Shown piece after piece: positions 1 through 6,458 of a stretch of 11,032 nucleotides of DNA. Each line of letters starts with the position of its first letter. Position 1 is the stretch's first letter. The position numbers were made by a program, and so were the translations under genes. The notes below the pieces were generated by a model that was not told the DNA's origin, ran no database searches, and worked only from the letters and a program-made list of their open reading frames with translations. The DNA is taken from the NCBI GenBank assembly GCA_964507925.1, contig CAZDRB010000027.1:1-11032 (forward strand), written 5' to 3'. The stretch comes from CAZDRB01 sp964507925 (GTDB lineage Bacteria > Patescibacteriota > Microgenomatia > UBA1400 > UBA12108).

Positions 1-951
1 TATCGTTGCCCCTGCCGTTCCTGTCCCCCGAAATTCAGGGCGCAGGGTCTTAAGAATCTCTCCTTCCTCGCGCGGATTGGTAATTGTAGTTGAAGATGTC
101 CCGACCACATTAATCTCAGCGCCTTCAAGCGGTTCAACATTAAAGATGCTTGGGGTAGCACTCTCTGTGCTTGTCGTCTCCTCGACCTCGGCAACTACCA
201 CGTCGCTGGGCTTGCTCAAAAAGTCCGCGTTCTGCCCGAGCGTGATTGTCGGCACAGGCGTGGCAGAGGCTAGAGACACCGACGAGTTGGACTGGGACTT
301 TGGGCCAACCACGCTCAAGCTCGCAACTGTTGCCAAAGAATCAAAACTAGCATACGACCTCAGGTCACTTGTCCTAATTGTCGACAAAGTAATTGCGTAT
401 TCTCCTGAGTCATAAACCAAGGTTGAGGCGGATCCAGCTCCTGGCAAAGTCAAATAAACAATCGCTCCCTCAGCCGGCTGTCCCGAGGGGAGATTAACGC
501 TACCATAAAAATTACTCGAACTAGGTGTTGCGCCAATGACTGGCCCAGTGCTGACCGTATAAGGACTTCCGTTGTTGTCAAATCGTACGAGTTTATCTTC
601 TCCTGTCATTACCCGAAACGCGTATTGCGTGCTCGGTTGCAAGCCCTCGATCGTGACGTGGTGGGTATTTCTCGGTGTCTGGGTAGCACTTGTATCCCGA
701 TCGTCAAGCGCAACCAGAGCGAGCTTTTCTCCCACTCGCCCATACTCAACTTGTCCGAGTGTGGGTCCAGCTGTGATCCAAGAAACGCTAAACTTATTGT
801 CAGCTATATTTGTGATCCGGATATTTTTGGGTCTCATCTCCTCCGTAATCTTGGGGGTCAAACTCTGCCAAAAATATATAGCTCCAAAAACGATCCCCAC
901 CGCCAAAAGCAGTCCCAAGATTGTTGGAAATCTCCGCATCAACAAATTCAT
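1..951 (-). CDS. Membrane-anchored fibronectin type III domain protein, partial (C-terminus beyond left edge)
   Basis: An open frame runs on the minus strand from ATG at 951 to the left edge without a stop (317 codons seen). The start overlaps the TGA of the preceding gene (ATGA at 951-948), which supports it. Residues about 7-28 form one hydrophobic segment after MNLLMRR, either a signal anchor or an uncleaved signal peptide; it lacks the glycine-phenylalanine prepilin motif. Residues about 41-140 look like a fibronectin type III fold, with the strand pattern KFSVSWITAG, GQVEYG, HHVTIEGLQPSTQYAFRV. A second beta-rich unit follows (FYGSVNLPSGQPAEGAIVYL), like a carboxypeptidase-regulatory domain. 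A Ser/Thr/Glu-rich linker comes next, and LRPEFRGTGTAGATI then starts a probable bacterial Ig-like domain at the edge. It is the fourth gene of the pilN-pilO cluster, so a surface role linked to the pilus or envelope is inferred. Catalytic function is unknown. Confidence 0.8.
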   Translation of the reverse strand, partial: MNLLMRRFPTILGLLLAVGIVFGAIYFWQSLTPKITEEMRPKNIRITNIADNKFSVSWITAGPTLGQVEYGRVGEKLALVALDDRDTSATQTPRNTHHVTIEGLQPSTQYAFRVMTGEDKLVRFDNNGSPYTVSTGPVIGATPSSSNFYGSVNLPSGQPAEGAIVYLTLPGAGSASTLVYDSGEYAITLSTIRTSDLRSYASFDSLATVASLSVVGPKSQSNSSVSLASATPVPTITLGQNADFLSKPSDVVVAEVEETTSTESATPSIFNVEPLEGAEINVVGTSSTTITNPREEGEILKTLRPEFRGTGTAGATI

Positions 952-1268
952 TCGATATCCTCTACTATCTCAATAGTACCACTCTCCGAGGCACTTGGGG
1001 AAGCAGAAAGCTCCTCAGCTATCTCAGGCAAAATCTCCTCGATTGTGATTACTCCTTCAACCTTTGATCTGGTGGTAATTTTTTCTAGCGTTTCCTCATC
1101 GATTCGCGGTGTGACAGGCTCAAGTATCGCTTTATCGACCACCCCACCTGCGATCTTACTTGTTGCCTGATAAATCTCGAGCCCCACCCAAAAGATCGAG
1201 GTGATCAGAGTCATGATCCCAATCTGATAATAAACGCGACTTACTTTGAGGCTCAAATGTCTCGACAT
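948..1268 (-). CDS. Small single-pass membrane protein of the pilus cluster
   Basis: This 106-aa protein starts at the ATG immediately after the TAA of pilO (1271-1269) and ends in TGA overlapping the next start, so it is translationally coupled on both sides. A short basic N-terminus (MSRHLSLKVSR) is followed by one membrane segment at about residues 14-33 (IGIMTLITSIFWVGLEIYQA). The rest is a predicted extracytoplasmic, acidic and Ser/Glu-rich tail (EILPEIAEELSASPSASESG). It sits where pilP, the partner of PilN and PilO, is found in classical type IV pilus operons. I see no PilP sequence motif or lipobox, so equivalence is only positional. I do not recognise the family. Confidence 0.75.
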   Translation of the reverse strand: MSRHLSLKVSRVYYQIGIMTLITSIFWVGLEIYQATSKIAGGVVDKAILEPVTPRIDEETLEKITTRSKVEGVITIEEILPEIAEELSASPSASESGTIEIVEDIE

Positions 1269-1943
1269 TTATCGTTTTCCTTTCTCGTCGGGTATGGCTT
1301 TCTTGAGTTGAGCCTCATCGGCAAGGTAATAAATGCTTCCGTTCACGTTCAAAGCGACCGAGGCAATCGCGGTTCTCGGGCCTGCCTCGCGGGTCAAAGT
1401 CGCGCTCTCAACTCCAATCACACGCTCCATACTCAAAAGTCTTCTCAGAAACAAGCTTATATTTGCATAACTGCCAGTCGCCCGTACCGAGATCGGCATC
1501 TCGACAACCACCTGTCCCTTGCTAGCCTTAAACGGAGCAAAAAGTCGCGAAAAAAGCAAAGTTCCTCCAAAGCTCTCGGAATCAAGAAGCACTCCAGACT
1601 GCTGGGCCAAAATCTCAATATCGCTTGTTATACCTTGATAGTCCGCCCCATTTTCAGTGATACTTGCATCAAGTTTTTCCAAACTCGGCTCAATTTCTTC
1701 TAGAATTCTTGCCGCCCGATCGAGATTTGCAACTTTTGTCTCAAGCTGTTCAAGCGATTTTTCGGATTCCGCAATGGTTTTCTTGAGGCTCACGATCGCG
1801 ACCAAAGTCGGCCTGATCGCAAACGCGATAAAAAATGCAACCACAAACAAAGACAAAACCACGGTCAAAGAAATCTGCACCGCCGGAATCCGGTAGTATC
1901 GCTCCAGATCCTGTCGGTACTTTTTGACCGGGAGCTTCATCAT
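1269..1943 (-). CDS. pilO: PilO-like type IV pilus inner-membrane assembly protein
   Basis: The 224-aa protein has the bitopic PilO layout: a short basic cytoplasmic N-terminus (KLPVKKYRQDLERYYR), one membrane helix at about residues 25-46, a coiled coil at about 48-90 (LKKTIAESEKSLEQLETKVANL), and a C-terminal alpha/beta domain with the ferredoxin-like pattern seen in PilO (VVVEMPISVRATGSYANISLFLRRLLSMERVI). PilO forms a heterodimer with PilN that links the cytoplasmic PilM ring and motor to the envelope. The start overlaps the pilN stop (ATGA at 1943-1940). A second Met at codon 2 is an equally possible start. Identification rests on topology, the C-terminal pattern and the adjacent pilN; overall sequence conservation in this family is low. 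Confidence 0.8.
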   Translation of the reverse strand: MMKLPVKKYRQDLERYYRIPAVQISLTVVLSLFVVAFFIAFAIRPTLVAIVSLKKTIAESEKSLEQLETKVANLDRAARILEEIEPSLEKLDASITENGADYQGITSDIEILAQQSGVLLDSESFGGTLLFSRLFAPFKASKGQVVVEMPISVRATGSYANISLFLRRLLSMERVIGVESATLTREAGPRTAIASVALNVNGSIYYLADEAQLKKAIPDEKGKR

Positions 1944-2512
1944 TTCTTGGTCTCCTCAGTTAAACTCATCGAGATATCAAACTGTAGCTGAGCTCCTCTA
2001 GCCGCGCTACTCTCGATCTTGCCCACGCGAATACTCTTAAACACTGGGCTCGACTGCGCCGCGCTAAGTAACTGCCCAAACCCAGGGAGTGCAGCCGAAA
2101 ATGCCGTCATCGACAAAGAGTCGGCGGTAAAAGTAACGCGGTCATACCATATCTCCGCCGGCGTGATCCTCTCCACTTCGGTGACAGCCGCGAGAATCAC
2201 TTCTTGAAACTCAATCGCCTCCTTAGCTTTGACAAGTTGTTTTTGAGCAAGTACAAACTCTCGCTCGGTGTCTTCATAGGACTTAACAATCGCCGTGTTC
2301 TCGGCAATTGATTTTTTTAGATCGGTTAGCTGTCGGTCAAGGGCAAAACGATACAAAAAAACTCCCATTACCACAAGTTGTGTGACAATCACGCTCCACT
2401 TACCAAATACGAGGCCCCACTCCATAATGATCCCGAGCTTGCTGTTCTCGAATGCGTCTCTAGGCAACAAATTGATCGACCGTTTATGGCCAAAAAAAGC
2501 GGGCAGTTTCAT
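1940..2512 (-). CDS. pilN: PilN-like type IV pilus assembly protein
   Basis: The 190-aa protein carries the short N-terminal PilN signature SINLLPRD at about residues 13-20, the segment that docks in PilM in characterised systems. One membrane helix at about 38-56 (WSVIVTQLVVMGVFLYRFAL) is followed by a coiled coil at about 58-105 and a C-terminal alpha/beta domain (IWYDRVTFTADSLSMTAFSA and so on). It belongs to the inner-membrane alignment complex of type IV pili or the related type II secretion machinery. It overlaps pilO by the ATGA junction and starts 39 nt after rpsT. No PilM-like actin-fold protein lies between rpsT and pilN, so the docking partner must be encoded elsewhere. A candidate promoter lies directly in front of the ATG. 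Confidence 0.85.
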   Translation of the reverse strand: MKLPAFFGHKRSINLLPRDAFENSKLGIIMEWGLVFGKWSVIVTQLVVMGVFLYRFALDRQLTDLKKSIAENTAIVKSYEDTEREFVLAQKQLVKAKEAIEFQEVILAAVTEVERITPAEIWYDRVTFTADSLSMTAFSAALPGFGQLLSAAQSSPVFKSIRVGKIESSAARGAQLQFDISMSLTEETKK

Positions 2513-2518
2513 ACACCC

Positions 2519-2527
2519 ATCTTATCA
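2519..2527 (-). promoter_or_regulatory. Extended -10 promoter of pilN
   Basis: Read on the minus strand, TGATAAGAT (extended -10, TGN plus TAAGAT) ends 6 nt before the pilN ATG at 2512. The predicted transcript would begin at or next to the ATG. No good -35 is visible, which is common for extended -10 promoters. It gives the pilus genes a possible start of their own, separate from rpsT. Confidence 0.45.
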
Positions 2528-2551
2528 AAGAAACCCAAATTGTACGAAAAA

Positions 2552-2791
2552 TTACTTAGTCTTGCCGATCCGCGAAATTCTCGACTTAATCCGGCTAGCG
2601 TGGCGCTTGTTCACAATATTGTGTTTGACCGCCCGATCCATCGCCGAAAAGAGTCTGCTCAAACTTTCCTTACCCGGCTTAAGTCTCGCGTCCTTGATCG
2701 CCGACTTGAGCTGTCCTTTGACGACTAGGTTTTCTGCGGTACGTTTTTTGTCGACCTTTACTTTTTTGATTGCTGACTTTGTGATAGGCAT
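2552..2791 (-). CDS. rpsT: 30S ribosomal protein S20
   Basis: This 79-aa basic protein begins MPITKSAIKKVKVDKKRTAEN and contains AVKHNIVNKRHASRIKSRIS, matching the S20 pattern (KSAIKR near the N-terminus, HKNKAARHKSRL near the C-terminus). S20 is a helical-bundle protein that binds 16S rRNA early in 30S assembly. It is a little shorter than the usual 85-90 residues; the missing length falls in the middle helix. ATG at 2791 lies directly behind a good promoter and has no Shine-Dalgarno. It is divergent from murJ and is followed by the pilus genes on the same strand. No terminator is visible in the 39-nt gap after its stop, so read-through into pilN is possible. Confidence 0.93.
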   Translation of the reverse strand: MPITKSAIKKVKVDKKRTAENLVVKGQLKSAIKDARLKPGKESLSRLFSAMDRAVKHNIVNKRHASRIKSRISRIGKTK

Positions 2792-2797
2792 GCGAGC

Positions 2798-2826
2798 ATT
2801 CTACCTCATGCCCTATTCTCTGTCTA
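2798..2826 (-). promoter_or_regulatory. Promoter of rpsT
   Basis: On the minus strand there is a -35-like TAGACA (2826-2821), a 17-bp spacer and a -10-like TAGAAT (2803-2798). The -10 ends 6 nt before the rpsT ATG at 2791, so transcription should begin at or within about a base of the start codon. Hexamers and spacing both fit a housekeeping sigma-70 promoter, which makes this the best-formed promoter on the minus strand. Confidence 0.65.
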
Positions 2827-2829
2827 GCA

Positions 2830-2864
2830 CTATGCGCTATGTACTATCTGCTATAAACTATTCT
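2830..2864. repeat. Heptad repeat (CTATNNN)x5 between rpsT and murJ
   Basis: CTAT occurs at 2830, 2837, 2844, 2851 and 2858, exactly 7 bp apart, with variable triplets GCG, GTA, CTG, AAA, TCT between. A further CTAT at 2813 is out of register. The fourth unit supplies the TATAAA -10 box of murJ. A fixed tetranucleotide with a free triplet repeated at constant period resembles the short tandem heptanucleotide repeats known from cyanobacteria in style. Relationship to any catalogued family cannot be judged here. Confidence 0.75.
2849..2857 (+). promoter_or_regulatory. Extended -10 promoter of murJ
   Basis: TGCTATAAA (TG at 2849, TATAAA at 2852-2857) is an extended -10 element ending 8 nt before the murJ ATG at 2866. 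No convincing -35 is seen. There is no Shine-Dalgarno in the short stretch before the ATG, so the mRNA is predicted to be leaderless or nearly so. Confidence 0.5.
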
Positions 2865-2865
2865 C

Positions 2866-4518
2866 ATGTTCAAAAGACTCTTAGACAACGGCCGCGATCT
2901 ACTCGAAAAAGAAAGCTCCTCCATTCTCTCTGCTGCAACTATTATTATGGGAGCAACACTTGCCTCAGCCATTCTCGGGCTTCTGAGAACTCGTCTCTTG
3001 ATCCAGTATTTTTACTCTGATCCAGGCCTCGTCGATGTCTTTTGGGCAGCCTTTCGCCTCCCCGACATGATCTTCCAGATCACCGTAGTTGGAGCCCTTT
3101 CTTCGGCCTTTATCCCTGTTTTCTCTCGCTACCTTAGCGATAAAGAAGAGGGGAACAGGATTGCCTCCTCAATGATCAACACGGTCATGCTCATTATGAT
3201 GATGCTCTCAGCTGTAATTATCATCTTTGCAAACCCACTGAGTCGTCTCATCGCCGGGGGATTTGATGAGAGTCAGCTCATCCTCATGGCCAACCTGACT
3301 CGGATCATGGCAACAGCTCAGCTATTTTTTGGTTTCTCCTCGTTCTTAACCGGCGTCATTCAGTCTCACAAGCGTTTTTTGGTTCCAGCGCTCTCGCCCG
3401 TCCTCTACAACCTTGGCATAATCTTGGGCATTCTCACCCTTGGCAACTCGCTCGGAATCTACGGCGCGGCACTCGGTGTCGTAATGGGGGCATTCCTCCA
3501 CTTACTCGCTCAGCTCCCACTCGCCAAAAAACTCGGCTTTAGATATCACTTTTCCTGGAACAGAAAACATAGTGCGGTGCGCGAGATGGGCTCGCTCATG
3601 CTCCCGCGTGTTCTGACCCTCTCCCTCGTCCAAATCGAGGCCACGGTTATTGTTATGTTCTCAAGTTGGCTCTCAGCCGGCACAATCACAATCATCTCGA
3701 TTGCTCAGCAACTAGCCAATCTTCCGGTCCGCTTGATCGGGATCCCGATCGGCCAGGCATCCCTCCCTTTCTTTACCAAAATCACCTCAAAGAATGACCT
3801 TCACGCTCTCGCAGCTATGGTCAACAAAACTATTCTCGAAATGCTCTACCTAGCACTCCCCGCGAGCGTCATCGTCCTCATCCTCAGGATCCCGCTCGTC
3901 CGGTTAGCCTACGGGGCTGACTCGTTCCCATGGGCAGAGACTGTCTTGACGGGCAAACTTGTTGCGATCCTCGCAGTCTCAATTGCCGCGCGCTCTTTAA
4001 CCCACGTACTTGTGCGCGTTTTCTACTCACTTCACAACACAACGACACCATTCTTAATCAACCTCATGGCGACAGTTACCAATATTGGTCTCAGCTACTA
4101 TTTTCTCTTTGTCGTAAAGTCCGGTGTGATTGGTATGGCAATCGCGATCACCTCAGCCTCAATCATCGAGACCATTATTCTTACGTGGATTCTTTATAGC
4201 CTGGCCGGATTTGCAACCAAAAATCTCCTCGGCCCTGTTTTTAAAATGATTATGGTCACGCTAGTGACTTCGTTTGCGCTCTGGATCCCTCTTCGCATTC
4301 TCGACAACTTGATTTTTGACACGACTCGCACTCTCCCTCTCATCATGCTCACGCTCACAGTCGGGCTAATCGGTCTAGTGGTTTACATCGGACTCTCCTA
4401 TCTTGTCAGGCTTCGCGAACTTGGGATCTTTGTCCGGCTCATCCAAAAGATCGGTGGCTGGCACAAGGCACTCTCTGAGTCCCACGAAACCCTCGAAACC
4501 TCAGAAACCCCTGTATAA
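2866..4518 (+). CDS. murJ: MurJ/MviN-type lipid II flippase
   Basis: This 550-aa polytopic membrane protein has about 14 hydrophobic segments and the MurJ/MviN family pattern: an N-terminal stretch with GLLRTRLLIQYF and DVFWAAFRLPDMIFQ, then GALSSAFIPVFSRYL, and later RVFYSLHNTTTPF, the counterpart of the RAFYALQDTRTP motif. MurJ moves lipid-linked peptidoglycan precursor across the cytoplasmic membrane. Arginines in the first helices, needed for function in the known proteins, appear in LLRTR. Length is normal to slightly long; the C-terminus ends in a polar Ser/Glu/Thr tail (ALSESHETLETSETPV). ATG 2866 is chosen because the promoter lies immediately before it. The TATAAT box of the next transcript overlaps its TAA stop. 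Confidence 0.93.
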   Translation: MFKRLLDNGRDLLEKESSSILSAATIIMGATLASAILGLLRTRLLIQYFYSDPGLVDVFWAAFRLPDMIFQITVVGALSSAFIPVFSRYLSDKEEGNRIASSMINTVMLIMMMLSAVIIIFANPLSRLIAGGFDESQLILMANLTRIMATAQLFFGFSSFLTGVIQSHKRFLVPALSPVLYNLGIILGILTLGNSLGIYGAALGVVMGAFLHLLAQLPLAKKLGFRYHFSWNRKHSAVREMGSLMLPRVLTLSLVQIEATVIVMFSSWLSAGTITIISIAQQLANLPVRLIGIPIGQASLPFFTKITSKNDLHALAAMVNKTILEMLYLALPASVIVLILRIPLVRLAYGADSFPWAETVLTGKLVAILAVSIAARSLTHVLVRVFYSLHNTTTPFLINLMATVTNIGLSYYFLFVVKSGVIGMAIAITSASIIETIILTWILYSLAGFATKNLLGPVFKMIMVTLVTSFALWIPLRILDNLIFDTTRTLPLIMLTLTVGLIGLVVYIGLSYLVRLRELGIFVRLIQKIGGWHKALSESHETLETSETPV

Positions 4519-4519
4519 T
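4514..4519 (+). promoter_or_regulatory. Perfect TATAAT box overlapping the murJ stop
   Basis: TATAAT at 4514-4519 includes the murJ TAA (4516-4518). TG lies directly before it, one base short of a true extended -10, and no good -35 lies 16-18 bp upstream. If used, transcription would begin near 4526 and give lepA a leader of about 113 nt, unlike most other starts in this window. Confidence 0.4.
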
Positions 4520-4530
4520 ATCTCCCACGG

Positions 4531-4628
4531 CTGGTCAGACTGCAATGACCAGATAAATTAAACAACCTGCTGTCAGAAGATCTGATCTTGATGGAAGTGC
4601 CCAACCCCGTAGGGGAAGGTCAGACCTT
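4531..4628 (+). other. Structured 5' leader upstream of lepA with four hairpins
   Basis: The gap between murJ and lepA is dense with inverted repeats. H1 is CTGGTCA (4531-4537) with TGACCAG (4546-4552), an 8-nt loop. H2 is TCAGA (4573-4577) with TCTGA (4581-4585). H3 is CCCC (4605-4608) with GGGG (4612-4615), extended by CC/GG across AA/AA. H4 is AAGGT (4616-4620) with ACCTT (4624-4628), just before the weak AGGA (4631-4634) in front of the lepA ATG. GTCAGA occurs three times (4534, 4572, 4619), so H1, H2 and H4 could exchange partners. I do not recognise a known riboswitch, SRP or 6S RNA here. It may be a cis-acting leader or a small RNA. Confidence 0.45.
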
Positions 4629-4638
4629 ATAGGAATAT

Positions 4639-6417
4639 ATGAACATCCGCAACTTTTCGATCATCGCCCACATCGATCATGGCAAAACAACCTTGACCGA
4701 TCGCCTCCTCGAGTCCACCGGGACTATTACAAAGGGAGGAGTCTCTCGCCTTATGGACAGTAATCCAATCGAGGTCGAGCGGGGGATCACGATCAAGCTC
4801 GCTCCCGTCCGCATGCTCTACAAAGATCACATTCTCAACTTGATTGATACTCCTGGCCACGTCGACTTTAGCTACGAAGTAAGCCGAGCGCTCCATGCTT
4901 GCGAAGGAGCCATTCTAGTAGTTGACGCCACCAAAGGTATCCAGGCTCAAACCATCGCCAACTTTGACAAAGCCAAAGAGGCAGGTCTCAAGATCATTCC
5001 TTTCATCAACAAGATCGACATGGCCTCGGCCGAACCGGAAAAAGTCGCCCTCGATGTAGCCGAGACCTTGGGCTTTAGTGAGGACGAGATTATCTTTGGC
5101 TCAGCCAAGTCCGGCGACGGAGTGACAGAGTTACTCGAGGCAATAGTGGATCGCATTCCTGCGCCTGCTATCAACCATCAACCATCCACCCTCAACCATC
5201 TCCGAGCCCTTGTCTTTAACTCCATCTTCAACACTCACAAAGGCGTGATCGCCTTTGTCAAAGTCGTAGAAGGAGAGATCACCAAGGACAATCTCGACAA
5301 CCTCATGCTCTACGCAACCCATGAAAAGCTCTCGCCGCTTGAGATTGGTTTTTTCTCTCCCGATATGCGCCCGGCCAACTCGATCAAAGCAGGTGAGGTT
5401 GGCTACATCGCAACCGGCCACAAGGACATCCGCGCCGTCACAATCGGTGATACTCTCACAACCGTTGGAGCCAATGTTGCCCCGATCGAAGGCTACGATC
5501 GACCTCAGCCCATGGTCTTTATGGATCTCTACCCAATGGACTCAGTCGAGTATCGGAACTTGGTTGACGCCATGGGCAAGCTCGCGCTTAACGACGCTTC
5601 CTTGACCTATCACTCAGCTTCTAGTCCTGCCCTAGGTCACGGCTTTCGCGTCGGGTTTCTCGGCATTCTCCACGCCGAGATCGTGACCGAGCGCTTGAGT
5701 CGCGAGTTCCAGGTATCAGTCGTCAATACCGCGCCTTCTGTGCCCTACAAAATTAGACTCAAAAACGGAGAAAATACCGAGATCTCCTCGCCCGCCGACT
5801 GGCCGCGCCCCGAGGAAATAGACTCTGTCGAGGAACCACTCGTGACCTTGACAGTGTTTACTCCCGAGCCCTACGTCGGGGCCATCATGGAGCTAGCTCA
5901 GGGGAAGCGCGCCGAGTTCGTGGACATGGAATACATCGGCTCAAGAGTCAGACTCAACTATCTCATGCCTTTGTCCGAGCTCATTTCCAACTTTTATGAC
6001 CGTCTCAAATCAGTTTCCTCCGGATATGCCTCGGTTCAATACGACTACGCAGGCTACCAAAACGTCAACGCCGTCAAGGTCGACATTCTCCTAAACGGTG
6101 AAGGGGCCGAGGCGCTCTCCTTTATCTCACCCAACTTTTCTGCCGAGGCGAGGGGGCGTGTTCTGGTCGACAAACTCGCCGAGGTCATCCCACGCTCCCA
6201 GATCGAGGTTGCGATTCAAGCTGCAATCGGAGGCAAAATCATCGCACGCTCAACCGTCAAAGCATTCAGAAAAGACGTGACCGCCAAGCTCTATGGTGGT
6301 GACGCAACGAGGAGAATGAAACTCCTGGAAAAGCAAAAGAAGGGTAAAAAGAAAATGAAACAGCTCGGCTCCGTCTCGGTGCCCCAAGAGGCCTTCACCG
6401 AAGTGCTCAAACTTTAG
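4639..6417 (+). CDS. lepA: Elongation factor 4 (LepA) translational GTPase
   Basis: The 592-aa product matches LepA in length (about 600) and domain order. The G domain has AHIDHGKTT at about 10-18, ERGITIK at 47-53, DTPGH at 70-74, NKID at 124-127 and SAK at 155-157. Beta-barrel domain II begins near residue 189 (LRALVFNS). EF-G-like domains follow, and the C-terminal domain ends in the LepA signature LLEKQKKGKKKMKQLGSVSVPQEAF. LepA binds ribosomes and has been linked to back-translocation and to 30S biogenesis. ATG 4639 is preceded by AGGA at only 4 nt, a poor ribosome site, and by a structured leader. The linker between G domain and domain II is encoded by a heptad DNA repeat (entered separately). 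The hrcA promoter starts 4 nt after its stop and no terminator separates them. Confidence 0.96.
   Translation: MNIRNFSIIAHIDHGKTTLTDRLLESTGTITKGGVSRLMDSNPIEVERGITIKLAPVRMLYKDHILNLIDTPGHVDFSYEVSRALHACEGAILVVDATKGIQAQTIANFDKAKEAGLKIIPFINKIDMASAEPEKVALDVAETLGFSEDEIIFGSAKSGDGVTELLEAIVDRIPAPAINHQPSTLNHLRALVFNSIFNTHKGVIAFVKVVEGEITKDNLDNLMLYATHEKLSPLEIGFFSPDMRPANSIKAGEVGYIATGHKDIRAVTIGDTLTTVGANVAPIEGYDRPQPMVFMDLYPMDSVEYRNLVDAMGKLALNDASLTYHSASSPALGHGFRVGFLGILHAEIVTERLSREFQVSVVNTAPSVPYKIRLKNGENTEISSPADWPRPEEIDSVEEPLVTLTVFTPEPYVGAIMELAQGKRAEFVDMEYIGSRVRLNYLMPLSELISNFYDRLKSVSSGYASVQYDYAGYQNVNAVKVDILLNGEGAEALSFISPNFSAEARGRVLVDKLAEVIPRSQIEVAIQAAIGGKIIARSTVKAFRKDVTAKLYGGDATRRMKLLEKQKKGKKKMKQLGSVSVPQEAFTEVLKL
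5171..5200 (+). repeat. Heptad repeat TCAACCA inside lepA
   Basis: TCAACCA occurs at 5171, 5178 and 5192, with a degenerate unit TCCACCC at 5185, all in exact 7-bp register. It encodes residues 178-188 (INHQPSTLNHL) in the linker where typical LepA has a short Pro/Gly/Asp-rich stretch between IPxP and LRAL. By my memory of the family the linker is only a few residues longer than usual, so function is probably kept. Confidence 0.7.
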
Positions 6418-6420
6418 GTG

Positions 6421-6449
6421 TTGACAACTTCTAGCACTCTCGCTAAGAT
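6421..6449 (+). promoter_or_regulatory. Promoter of the hrcA-grpE-dnaK operon
   Basis: A perfect -35 TTGACA (6421-6426), a 17-bp spacer and a -10 TAAGAT (6444-6449) make this the strongest promoter in the window. Transcription should start within 0-3 nt of the hrcA ATG at 6459. The -10 lies within the CIRCE operator, so repressor binding and RNA polymerase binding would exclude each other. Confidence 0.75.
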
Positions 6450-6457
6450 AGTGCTAA
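6431..6457 (+). promoter_or_regulatory. CIRCE operator (HrcA binding site)
   Basis: Left arm CTAGCACTC (6431-6439), a 9-nt spacer (6440-6448) and right arm TAGTGCTAA (6449-6457) match the CIRCE consensus TTAGCACTC-N9-GAGTGCTAA with one mismatch in each arm. It ends one base before the hrcA ATG. CIRCE is the conserved operator of HrcA, which represses groE and dnaK operons until heat stress. The site implies that this operon is autoregulated by its first gene. Confidence 0.93.
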
Positions 6458-6458
6458 T

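Noticed and set aside
77..1170. Plus-strand open frames of 112, 134 and 181 codons
   Set aside because: They lie opposite the fibronectin-type gene and the 106-aa gene, whose minus-strand frames are continuous, tightly coupled and make domain sense; the plus-strand products look like random Ser-rich shadows.
1254..1269. Near-palindrome AAATGTCTCGACATTT, giving MSRHLS starts on both strands
   Set aside because: It lies at the pilO/106-aa junction with no promoter on the plus strand; the shared MSRHLS follows simply from the palindrome and the plus-strand 148-codon frame is a shadow of pilO.
2295..3020. 241-codon plus-strand frame over pilN, rpsT and the start of murJ
   Set aside because: It crosses three well-supported genes and the divergent promoter, and the product has no recognisable pattern.
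4519..4638. Known RNA (SRP RNA, 6S, T-box, tRNA) in the lepA leader
   Set aside because: The SRP tetraloop and G-rich core, T-box sequence and tRNA T-arm were looked for and are absent; left as an unclassified structured leader.
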